Source: Bacteroidota bacterium (GTDB lineage: Bacteria > Bacteroidota > Bacteroidia > Bacteroidales > Prolixibacteraceae). From it: DNA of 8,510 bases. This document shows, in pieces, positions 1 to 5,989 of this stretch. The stretch lies in contig JAUYEQ010000640.1 of NCBI GenBank assembly GCA_030691295.1, positions 1 to 8,510 of the forward strand, given 5' to 3'. Under the pieces are notes generated by a model, which did no database searches, had not been told where the DNA came from, and saw only the letters and a list, made by a program, of their open reading frames with translations. The position numbers and the translations under genes are program-made. Each line of letters begins with the position of its first letter. Positions within the stretch are counted from its first letter, which is position 1.

Positions 1-91
1 TAAATAATAAAATGAAAGGGTTCAATTCGCGAATAAAAGCTTTAACCCACATTATTCGTTAATTCCTTATAGAGTCATAAGAAAGATCAGA

Positions 92-757
92 TCAGTTTTG
101 GGCGTCGGGAATATTTTTGAAGTGCCTTAATTTTTGCTCTAAAATAAAGATGAGATTTAGTGAGCCGGGGAATTTTTGTTCGAGTGACCGCCTTATAGTT
201 TTGAGGGCTTTGGTGAGATGACTTTCAATTGTTTTTTCAGAGAGATTCAGCATTGCACTTATCTCCTTGTTTTTCAAACCATTGGAACGGCTTAAGGTGA
301 AAACTTTCCGACATTGTTCCGGCAATGACGTAACTACGCGATTTACTTCACTTTGAACTTCCCGCGCAAAAATATTGTCCAGAATTGGGTCTGATAAAGC
401 TTCGAAGTTTTCGCTTAAACGCAGGTATTCCTCTTGTTTGTCATTTCTGAATTGAATTACCAAACGTTCGCGCCGGATGAGATCAATACAGCGATTCCTG
501 GTCAGAGTAAACAAATAAGCATTCAGAACAGTGTTTTCGGCAAGTTGGTGGCGGTTGTCCCACAATTTAAGAAAAACATCCTGAAGTACTTCTTTGGTGT
601 TTTCCTGATTATTAAGGTACCCGTTGGCAAAATTGAAAAGTCGTTTGTACCAACAATTCATTATTTCCCTGAAAGCTATTTCGCTGCCAAGTTTCAATGC
701 CTCCAAGTATTCCTGACCCTCTTTCAAGTATAAAAACAGTTTTGATTTGAACCGCAA
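92..757 (-). CDS. ECF-type RNA polymerase sigma-70 factor (Bacteroidota expansion family)
   Basis: Directs RNA polymerase to a set of promoters, usually for a nearby glycan or TonB-receptor locus, under control of an anti-sigma factor. Counting from the longest frame (221 aa), region 2 lies at about residues 30-98, with the core-binding stretch ENTKEVLQDVFLKLW and the -10-reading helix ending in RNRCIDLIRRER. Region 4 lies at about 138-192 (SLPEQCRKVF, then the helix-turn-helix NLSEKTIESHLTKALK). Length and architecture fit the family TIGR02985-like group. The longest frame starts with TTG at 757, but that codon is the end of a TATCTTTG promoter box, so the true start is probably further in; TTG at 706 (residue 18), preceded by GAGGGTCAGG, leaves both domains whole. 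No anti-sigma gene is visible; it could lie beyond the left edge. The gene points away from the GH43/sulfatase genes, so its target is unknown. Function confident, start uncertain. Confidence 0.93.
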   Translation of the reverse strand: MRFKSKLFLYLKEGQEYLEALKLGSEIAFREIMNCWYKRLFNFANGYLNNQENTKEVLQDVFLKLWDNRHQLAENTVLNAYLFTLTRNRCIDLIRRERLVIQFRNDKQEEYLRLSENFEALSDPILDNIFAREVQSEVNRVVTSLPEQCRKVFTLSRSNGLKNKEISAMLNLSEKTIESHLTKALKTIRRSLEQKFPGSLNLIFILEQKLRHFKNIPDAQN

Positions 758-762
758 AGATA
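755..762 (-). promoter_or_regulatory. Candidate Bacteroidota -7 box (TATCTTTG) for the sigma-factor gene
   Basis: On the minus strand the octamer TATCTTTG matches the TAnnTTTG consensus of the Bacteroidota primary sigma factor. It overlaps the TTG at 757 that begins the longest frame, so a transcript from here would start inside that frame and favour a later start codon. A TTTG lies 13 bases further upstream, closer than the usual -33 spacing, so the -33 element is not well supported. Confidence 0.4.
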
Positions 763-915
763 GCCTGATTTATTTCAAATATATTTGAATTTTACCTTTC
801 GAACAGACATAAATCGGTATTAACTATGGAGCAACCATGGATTTGGAGATTATATGCGATTTGCTGACACAATTTATTGATTCATCATTTATTTGGGGAA
901 AAGGCTGGTCGTAAA

Positions 916-996
916 ATGAAAAAGTTTAATGTGCAGATGAGGGGAAAGCCACCGGTTAGTGTATTATTACTATTGATAGTTTTGGATAATCATTAA
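916..996 (+). pseudogene. 26-codon signal-peptide-like ORF, possibly the stub of a lost secreted or TonB-receptor gene
   Basis: A short reading frame begins MKKFNVQMRGKPPVSV and continues with a hydrophobic run LLLLIVL before stopping at DNH. A basic N-region followed by a leucine-rich core looks like the first half of a signal peptide or of a SusC-type N-terminus, with nothing behind it. It ends 15 bases before the GH43 start and overlaps the putative GH43 promoter box at 977-984. It may be the stump of a deleted gene, an upstream leader ORF, or chance. No recognisable homology; low confidence. Confidence 0.22.
977..984 (+). promoter_or_regulatory. Candidate -7 box (TAGTTTTG) upstream of GH43
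   Basis: TAGTTTTG fits TAnnTTTG and lies 27 bases before the GH43 ATG, a plausible distance for a short A-rich leader. No clear TTTG element was found about 20 bases upstream, so the call rests on the -7 match alone. Confidence 0.35.
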
Positions 997-1011
997 ACCA
1001 ATTATAACCTT

Positions 1012-2610
1012 ATGAAACGAAAATCAAATACTTTAGCAATGATTCGAAATGCGGGGCGTATAAGTTTGCTTACGCTGGCTTGCTTAGCCGGAGTCGACAG
1101 CTCCTTGTACGGACAAAACCAGAATGTCGCCACCTATCAGAATCCGGTTATTCCGGGCGATATTCCCGATCCGACGGTTATTCGTGTGGGCAAAATGTAT
1201 TATGCCGCCGGAACCACTTCCGATTTTGCACCCAATTATCCGATTTACGAATCAACTGATCTGGTCAACTGGAAACAAATTGGCTCCATTTTTAATGAAC
1301 AACCATCATGGACTTCGGATAGCTTTTGGGCTCCTGAGCTTTGCTATCACAATAGAACCTTCTACGTATATTATACCGCAAAGCGTAAAGGCGACCGTGT
1401 ATCGTGTATTGGTGTAGCCACCACCAACGATCTCCGGAAAGGTTTTACCGACCGGGGCATCATCATAGAATGGGGAAATGAGGCGATCGATGGTTTTGTG
1501 TTTCAGGATGACGATCAAAAAAGATACATCAGCTGGAAAGCCTACGGATTAAGCAAAGAACGCCCGATTGAAATTCTGGCATCGGAATTAAGTGACGACG
1601 GTTTGTCGCTGGTTGGTAAACATTTCAGCCTGACCCGTTTCGACCAGGGTTGGAAAGGCGCGGGCGACGAGGGACAATGTCTGGTAAAACACGGCGAATA
1701 CTATTACATGCTTTATTCGGTAGGCGGTTGCTGCGATAACCGGTGCGACTATCGGGTGATGGTTTCGCGTTCGAAAAACCTGAAGACCGGGTGGGAACAG
1801 TTGCCGGAACCCATATTACAGGGAAGCGAGGTATGGAAATGTACCGGACACGGAACCTTGGTAACCACGCCCGATAACCGCTACTTTTACTTGTACCACT
1901 CCTACAATGCCACCGATTTCGAATACATTGGCCGACAAGGATTGCTTGACGAGTTGGTTTGGGACAAAACAACCGGATGGCCTCGTTTTAAAAATGGGAA
2001 TACGCCATCGGTAAGTGCCGAAATGCCTTTCCACAATACGCAACAGGTTCGGGACTCTGTTTATTTTGATAATTTTTTGACTGACAAAAACCGGTTGTTG
2101 TGGCAATGGGATTTGAAAAACCCGAAACCCGAGATCAGTATTCGAAAAGGATTGCTTTCGCTGGCGACCAATCAGGATGGACTTGCGTTTACAGGAATAA
2201 GTCCAAAAACCGGAAGCTATTCGTTTGAAGCTGAACTGGCAGGACAAGTTGCACAAAGCGGAATTGGGATATATGGGAACTCCAAAAATCTGCTGGCATT
2301 CATGGCTGGTCATTCTAAGCTGATTCTTTTCCAAATCAAAAAAGGAACGAAAGAAATTCTGGCAGAAATTCCAATTCCAGAAATAGCATCCATTTCGCTT
2401 AAGCTTAAAGCCCTGCATGGTCGCATTTACCAATTCTACTACACTACCGATCAGAAAAACTGGATTCCGGTGAAAATGCAGAATGACTATTCTGTGGACG
2501 GTAATTTTCTTCCGCAGTGGGGAGTTGCTATGCGAACCGGTATTATAGTGGATGGAAAGGCAGGAGATTCGGGTGCATTCTCTTCCGTAAAAATGAGCTA
2601 TAAATATTGA
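1012..2610 (+). CDS. Secreted glycoside hydrolase family 43 protein (beta-xylosidase/alpha-L-arabinofuranosidase type) with C-terminal beta-sandwich
   Basis: Probable exo-acting inverting glycosidase that removes xylose, arabinose or related side units from a polysaccharide outside the cytoplasm. The 532-aa product has a signal peptide (basic start, core SLLTLACLAG) with a likely cleavage after SLYG at residue 34. The five-bladed propeller spans about 43-330. The three expected acidic residues can be placed: the base at Asp53 (GDIPDPTVI), the pKa modulator at Asp160 (EAIDGFVFQDDDQKRY) and the acid at Glu220 (GAGDEGQCLVK), plus the conserved GHG at 279-281. Residues about 348-530 form a second domain that resembles the GH43 C2 beta-sandwich. 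The frame is complete and ends naturally. It is the first gene of the plus-strand run, with 31 bases to the remnant of the next. Exact substrate cannot be read from sequence; the neighbouring sulfatases suggest a sulfated glycan. Confidence 0.92.
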   Translation: MKRKSNTLAMIRNAGRISLLTLACLAGVDSSLYGQNQNVATYQNPVIPGDIPDPTVIRVGKMYYAAGTTSDFAPNYPIYESTDLVNWKQIGSIFNEQPSWTSDSFWAPELCYHNRTFYVYYTAKRKGDRVSCIGVATTNDLRKGFTDRGIIIEWGNEAIDGFVFQDDDQKRYISWKAYGLSKERPIEILASELSDDGLSLVGKHFSLTRFDQGWKGAGDEGQCLVKHGEYYYMLYSVGGCCDNRCDYRVMVSRSKNLKTGWEQLPEPILQGSEVWKCTGHGTLVTTPDNRYFYLYHSYNATDFEYIGRQGLLDELVWDKTTGWPRFKNGNTPSVSAEMPFHNTQQVRDSVYFDNFLTDKNRLLWQWDLKNPKPEISIRKGLLSLATNQDGLAFTGISPKTGSYSFEAELAGQVAQSGIGIYGNSKNLLAFMAGHSKLILFQIKKGTKEILAEIPIPEIASISLKLKALHGRIYQFYYTTDQKNWIPVKMQNDYSVDGNFLPQWGVAMRTGIIVDGKAGDSGAFSSVKMSYKY

Positions 2611-2641
2611 ACAAACGTTAAAACCAACTAAAGAAACAACC

Positions 2642-2755
2642 ATGAGAATTATTCTTTCAGTCCGAATATTCGGACTTGCACTGATGCTTCTAGGTTTTAC
2701 AGGCGGAATTTTAGCTCAGAAGCAGCCGTTGACTTTGTCAATCCGTTCTTGGTAA
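2642..2755 (+). pseudogene. Truncated 5' end of a sulfatase gene (signal peptide only)
   Basis: A 37-codon frame starting MRIILSVRIFGLALMLLG encodes a clear signal peptide with cleavage expected at ILA-QKQP, then turns into unrelated sequence and stops (TAA at 2753-2755). The residues QKQP after the cleavage site match the start of the mature part of the sulfatase at 7639, where QKQP is followed by NIIWIS, so homology seems to end at about 2728. The matching C-terminal part of a sulfatase lies at 3231-3707. I infer that both belonged to one gene whose middle, including the Cys-x-Pro-x-Arg active site and most metal ligands, has been replaced. It begins 31 bases after GH43, consistent with an original operon. 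The product cannot be active. Confidence 0.62.
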
Positions 2756-3068
2756 TGGTTGCCGGCGAAATGTGCAGGAAGTTTTCAGATGGAGTGCAGA
2801 AGATATCATTGGTTTCCACCATCGAGGCCAGACCTTTGATCTTTAAAGGGGTGAAATCAATTCCGGTGTTGATGTCCTGATCAGATTTGTTCTGATAAAA
2901 ACCTTGGGCACGTTTGTCCTGAATATATTTTTTGCACCAGTACTGGCTCATGCAAATATCCATCGAGATTCCCTGATAGACTTCGGCGATTTTGTCGGTG
3001 AACTCTTCCACCTGATCAAAAATCTGATCTTTATCCAAGGGCTCAATATTAATTAATCGTTTCGGCAT
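2697..3068 (-). CDS. Unknown protein, 3' end probably truncated at the sulfatase junction
   Basis: Reads MPKRLINIEPLDKDQIFDQ from an ATG at 3068; an upstream in-frame TTG at 3077 is less likely. The 123-aa product is soluble, mixed charged, without signal peptide or membrane segment. The first half looks helical (residues about 9-60) and includes an YWCKKYIQDKRAQGF stretch. I do not recognise a family. Its last codons (AASELKFRL) are read from the antisense of the sulfatase signal sequence, so the natural C-terminus has probably been lost at about 2729. It runs against all neighbours and sits wholly in the foreign segment, which suggests it arrived with it. A DNA-associated or mobile-element accessory role is possible but has no motif support. 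Confidence 0.4.
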   Translation of the reverse strand: MPKRLINIEPLDKDQIFDQVEEFTDKIAEVYQGISMDICMSQYWCKKYIQDKRAQGFYQNKSDQDINTGIDFTPLKIKGLASMVETNDIFCTPSENFLHISPATITKNGLTKSTAASELKFRL

Positions 3069-3093
3069 TCGCTCCAACTTGGTAATTTGCTAA

Positions 3094-3159
3094 TTAAGCC
3101 GCCAATACGTCACACAGCAGCTTCAAATCCTCCAGTAAATGGTTCGAGTTTTGTATCAT
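3094..3159 (-). CDS. Tiny upstream ORF (21 aa) on the strand of the unknown gene
   Basis: Reads MIQNSNHLLEDLKLLCDVLA plus one Ala and ends 25 bases before the ATG at 3068; the frame stays open upstream to a GTG at 3183. The LLEDLKLLCDVLA part could form an amphipathic helix. The close spacing would suit a leader or a small first gene of a two-gene unit, but the length is within chance and no homologue is recognised. Confidence 0.18.
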   Translation of the reverse strand: MIQNSNHLLEDLKLLCDVLAA

Positions 3160-3191
3160 AGGGGTCACATTTTCAAAATGCACATCAAAGC

Positions 3192-3229
3192 AAACTCCTG
3201 TAAATACCACATTTACAGGAGTTTTTTTT
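3192..3229 (+). terminator. Rho-independent terminator hairpin
   Basis: AAACTCCTGTAAAT, a five-base loop ACCAC, then ATTTACAGGAGTTT form a perfect 14-bp stem, directly followed by a T tract (eight Ts in all, 3222-3229). The T tract is only on the plus-strand side, so it would stop plus-strand transcription. No intact plus-strand gene ends here. In the present arrangement it would block read-through from GH43 into the sulfatase C-terminal part. It marks the right end of the foreign segment and may be the terminator of a lost gene. Confidence 0.8.
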
Positions 3230-3230
3230 G

Positions 3231-3707
3231 TTTCTGGGAAATACAAAATCTACCCATCCGATTGACCGGCAAAGCATCGCCGGTTTATTGAAAGACCCGA
3301 AAAACAAATAAAAAACCTATACCCGTGATACCTATTTCTGGCATTATCCGATGAGTGTAATTTATGAAAATCCTGCCTTCGGGCTTCCGTTTACACCGCA
3401 TTCGGCAGTCCGAAAGGGAGTTTACCGGTTGATTTTCGACTGGAACAGGCGACTGAATCTGTACAATCTTCGAAAAGACATCTCCGAAAAAAATAATCTG
3501 GCAACACAAATGCCCGACAAAACCCACGAATTGTTTGCAGAGCTGATAAACTTTCTGGAGAAAAATGAGGAGAAAAAATACTGGGCATCAGCAAATTCTG
3601 ATTATGATCCCAAAACGGAAGTTCGGAAAGTTCCATACAATGATCTTTACCGGATATTAAGTTATGGGGAAGATATAATTTCGGGAAAGTTGTGGCTTAT
3701 GTTCTAG
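3231..3707 (+). pseudogene. C-terminal remnant of an S1-type sulfatase
   Basis: In frame from about 3231 the sequence reads THPIDRQSIAGLLKDPKNK, a TAA at 3309-3311, then KTYTRDTYFWHYP. It continues through SAVRKGVYRLIFDW, LNLYNLRKDISEKNNLATQ and a final LFAELINFLEKN helix. This is the usual end of a bacterial S1 sulfatase: the 'IDG-S-LLKDP' loop, the 'R-T-FWHYP' strand, the 'R-G-YKLI' strand and the 'LYNL-DISE-NLA' loop. The N-terminal domain is missing and the TAA lies inside the conserved part, so it is a dead fragment. An ATG at 3351 could begin a 118-aa peptide, but it is far from any catalytic region. Similarity to sulfatases seems to fade after NSDYDPKTEV (about 3625). The signal-peptide stub at 2642 is the likely other end of the same gene. 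Confidence 0.82.
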
Positions 3708-3716
3708 AAGCAGTGA

Positions 3717-3824
3717 ACATACGCTAATGGTGGAATTGTTGAATTAGGCGTCAGCTATTCGTTTAATTCGAAAGGCAAAGGCGGAAAGAAAGCAGAAAGT
3801 ACCTTCGGAAAAGAACAATTTTAA
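3717..3824 (+). pseudogene. C-terminal remnant of an outer-membrane beta-barrel (TonB-receptor-like) protein
   Basis: Thirty-five sense codons read TYANGGIVELGVSYSF followed by a basic tail (NSKGKGGKKAEST) and FGKEQF before TAA. Alternating residues ending in VSYSF followed by a short charged tail are typical of the last strand of Bacteroidota outer-membrane barrel proteins. It is in the same frame as the sulfatase remnant, separated from it by TAG (3705) and TGA (3714), and has no start of its own. The rest of the barrel gene is not in the window. The strand pattern is suggestive rather than decisive because the fragment is short. Confidence 0.4.
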
Positions 3825-3834
3825 ATCCGATTAA

Positions 3835-3842
3835 TACCTTTG
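3835..3842 (+). promoter_or_regulatory. Candidate -7 box (TACCTTTG) for anSME
   Basis: TACCTTTG matches TAnnTTTG and ends 37 bases before the anSME ATG. It lies right after the barrel remnant, in the only non-coding stretch before anSME. No clear TTTG at the -33 position. It would give anSME its own transcript, independent of the broken genes upstream. Confidence 0.45.
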
Positions 3843-3879
3843 AGACTTTTAATTGAAAATCAATTTTAAGTAGATAATT

Positions 3880-5082
3880 ATGGCCATTAAACACCGTCCA
3901 TTATCATCCGTATTGATAAAACCAACTGGTCCTGATTGTAACCTGGATTGTACTTATTGTTTTTACCTTGAAAAATCAGCTTTATTTCATCAAACTCCTG
4001 TACACCGCATGAGTCTTGAAATTCAGGAAGAAATGATTCGGCAGGTGATGCAACAATCGGGAGACAACGTTTCGCTGGCATGGCAAGGAGGTGAACCTAC
4101 CTTGATGGGGTTGGATTTTTACAAACGCGCCATCGAACTGGAAAAGAAATACAAGCACAACCAGATGGTTGGAAATGGCTTGCAAACCAATGGGGTTTTG
4201 CTCGATAAAAACTGGGCTTCGTTCCTGAAAGAATACGATTGGCTGGTCGGTATTTCGCTCGATGGTCCAAAACACATCCACGACCAGTACCGGTTCGACA
4301 AAGGACAAAAAGGAACGCATCAGCGGGTAGAAGAAAATGCGGTCATGCTTCTGCAGGAGGGGGTTGCAGCCAATGCGATGTGTGTGTTGACTTCCTATTC
4401 CGTTCAATTTCCCGACGAATTGTATGCCTATTATAAAAGTTTGGGTTACACGTTTATGCAGTTTATTCCGATTGTTGAAACCGATAAAAATGATCCGTCG
4501 AAAGCAGCTCCTTTTTCCGTTTCAGCAGTCGATTACGGCAATTTTCTGATCAGGATATTTGATTTATGGCAGGCCGACTTTGTCAATGGAGTCCCGACCA
4601 CATCTGTCAGGCATTTCGAATCGGTTTTTCATTCGTATGTTGACATGGAAGCGCCGGAATGTACCATGATGAAAGAATGTGGACCTTATGTGGTGGTTGA
4701 GCACAACGGAAATGTGTATAGTTGCGACTTTTTTGTGGAGCCCAAATGGAAACTGGGTAACATTATGCACGACCGCATTATCAATATGCTTAATTCGAAG
4801 AAGCAACAGACTTTTGGAGCTGCCAAGGCCGTTTTGCCGCGCGAATGCCGCACATGCACCTGGCTGCGCAATTGCTACGGCGGATGCACCAAAGACCACA
4901 TTAAAGATCCTGAAGATCAGCGCAAGCCAAGGTTCTGCACCACCACAAAAATGTTCCTGAAACATGCCGATCCGACTTTTAAGATGATGGCTGAACAATG
5001 GAAAGAGCAGCAGGCCATTCAGTATGAAAAACAGCGTTCCGGTGGTGTCTATAATGCTTTCGACGATTTCATAAAGAAGTAA
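3880..5082 (+). CDS. anSME: Anaerobic sulfatase-maturating enzyme (radical SAM, SPASM domain)
   Basis: Cytoplasmic radical-SAM enzyme that oxidises the active-site Cys or Ser of sulfatases to C-alpha-formylglycine without oxygen; the Bacteroides thetaiotaomicron homologue is known as ChuR. The 400-aa product is complete. The [4Fe-4S]-SAM motif is Cys20, Cys24 and Cys27 (CNLDCTYC), followed by the GGEPTL motif at 69-74. The C-terminal SPASM part has all eight auxiliary-cluster cysteines in the anSME order: 259, 265, 280, 321, 324, 330, 334 and 351. Asp281, directly after Cys280 (YSCDFFV), matches the proposed catalytic base of the Clostridium perfringens enzyme. It is flanked on both sides by its expected clients, all broken. 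Both readable sulfatase active sites are Cys type. The stop is one base before the first readable codon of the SUMF1-domain remnant. A promoter-like box lies at 3835. Confidence 0.96.
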   Translation: MAIKHRPLSSVLIKPTGPDCNLDCTYCFYLEKSALFHQTPVHRMSLEIQEEMIRQVMQQSGDNVSLAWQGGEPTLMGLDFYKRAIELEKKYKHNQMVGNGLQTNGVLLDKNWASFLKEYDWLVGISLDGPKHIHDQYRFDKGQKGTHQRVEENAVMLLQEGVAANAMCVLTSYSVQFPDELYAYYKSLGYTFMQFIPIVETDKNDPSKAAPFSVSAVDYGNFLIRIFDLWQADFVNGVPTTSVRHFESVFHSYVDMEAPECTMMKECGPYVVVEHNGNVYSCDFFVEPKWKLGNIMHDRIINMLNSKKQQTFGAAKAVLPRECRTCTWLRNCYGGCTKDHIKDPEDQRKPRFCTTTKMFLKHADPTFKMMAEQWKEQQAIQYEKQRSGGVYNAFDDFIKK

Positions 5083-5083
5083 T

Positions 5084-5773
5084 CGAATCAAAATCGATAA
5101 ATATCCGGTTACCGTTGGCGATTTTCGTCGGTTTATTGAGGCAACAAAATACCAAACCGATGCCGATAGATTTGGCGATTCAGGAGTATTTGATTTTAGC
5201 ACTTCCGGCTGGGCATTGGTTCCTGGGGCCAACTGGCAATATCCGATGGGCAGGAATGCCCCGCAGTCCGGCGATAATTATCCCGTTACCCATATTAGCT
5301 GGAATGACGCCACTGCCTATGCAGCCTGGGCAGGTAAAAGACTTCCGACTGAGGCTGAGTGGGAATATGCAGCCCGCTGCGGTGGAAAAAGTGATGCAAA
5401 GTTTAGTTGGGGAAATGAACTGGTTCAAAACGGAAAATACATGGCGAATGTTTGGCAGGGAGACGATCTTAAAGCCCAACAGGGAGCCGATGGTTTTGCA
5501 CTGACTTCACCGGTTGGATCTTTTCCTGAAACCTCCTGCGGATTGACCGATATGGGAGGAAATGTATGAAGCTGGTGCTCAGATGTTTATACCTTGTATC
5601 CGGGAAATAATGCACCATTTCAGTACAATCCTGAAGCAAAAGTTATTCGCGGAGGTTCATTCTTCTTTGACCAAAACGGCGAAAACAGCTATTCAACTAC
5701 CGGCAGGGTCTCCAACACGCAGGAAACTTCTTTGTTTAATACAGGTTTCAGGTGTGCAGTGGATGCAAAATAG
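5084..5773 (+). pseudogene. FGE-sulfatase (SUMF1) domain protein, 5' end missing and TGA at conserved Trp
   Basis: Readable from [19 protein letters not shown] through [49 protein letters not shown] and GLTDMGGNV to RGGSFFF and NTGFRCAVDAK. This is the FGE-sulfatase fold (Pfam PF03781). The usual first 45 or more residues (the GGTFxMGS strand and any signal peptide) are absent, because recognisable sequence begins immediately after the anSME stop and the upstream frame has a stop at 5072. TGA at 5567-5569 falls on the first Trp of the family motif GNVWEWC (here GNV-stop-SWC); after it the same frame stays conserved for 67 codons to TAG. The copper-binding Cys pair of true formylglycine-generating enzyme is not seen: the stretch between RGGS and the final GFRC has no Cys. 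It was therefore probably a SUMF1-like protein of other function even when whole. An ATG at 5216 is internal to the fold and unlikely to be a real start. Confidence 0.85.
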
Positions 5774-5820
5774 ACTTCAGTAGTTGCTTGAAATATTAGT
5801 GGTGAGGTTCGGGTATTCTC

Positions 5821-5846
5821 AGGAAAGGTATAAACAATCCTTTCCT
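5821..5846 (+). terminator. Possible weak terminator hairpin after the SUMF1 remnant
   Basis: AGGAAAGG, a 10-base loop and CCTTTCCT form an 8-bp stem 47 bases after the TAG. What follows (TCCATTTGTTTTC) is T-rich but broken, so it is at best a weak terminator. The rest of 5774-5989 shows no gene, RNA or promoter box that I can support. Confidence 0.3.
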
Positions 5847-5989
5847 TCCATTTGTTTTCAATTCGACTTTCCCTAAGCAGACTTGGAAAGATGATCGTGA
5901 CAAAAGAGATGAGCGCGTTTCTTGGTAGTTTTTTTCATTCAATCGAAGGTTTTCAAGATTTTTCAAATTACTCATAAATATAAGTCGGT

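Larger units (their letters stand above)
2729..3230. other. Unrelated DNA replacing the middle of the first sulfatase gene
   Basis: Between the sulfatase signal-peptide stub and the sulfatase C-terminal part lies about 500 bp with no sulfatase similarity in any frame. It carries an antisense ORF of unknown function, a tiny ORF just upstream of it on the same strand, and a perfect 14-bp hairpin with a T tract at the right end. No transposase, terminal inverted repeats or target-site duplication could be recognised by eye; the left edge begins with the small palindrome TTGACtttGTCAA. About 900 bp of sulfatase sequence is expected to be missing, so this is replacement or deletion-plus-insertion rather than simple insertion. 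An assembly join is the alternative. Confidence 0.5.

Noticed and set aside
1..91. Start of an anti-sigma factor on the minus strand (open frame from 52 to the edge)
   Set aside because: Only 17 codons are visible and none match a FecR-type N-terminus; expected from context but not supported here.
837..914. Short ORF MDLEIICDLLTQF upstream of GH43
   Set aside because: Twenty-five codons, no recognisable feature, overlapped by another small frame; chance is sufficient.
1816..2643. Long antisense open frame across GH43
   Set aside because: It is a shadow of the GH43 coding strand with no recognisable domain and an unnatural composition.
3192..3224. CRISPR-like or insertion-sequence terminal repeat
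   Set aside because: The hairpin occurs once in the window, has no spacers, and no inverted partner was found near 2729; it has the form of a terminator.
916..3824. One TonB receptor starting at 916 and ending at 3824, a plausible total length
   Set aside because: The interval is filled by an intact GH43 gene and sulfatase fragments; no receptor plug or barrel sequence was seen between the two ends, so the matching length is coincidence.
4564..5232. Long antisense open frame across anSME
   Set aside because: Its residues mirror anSME codons in reverse, it crosses the anSME-SUMF1 junction, and it has no motif or start context.
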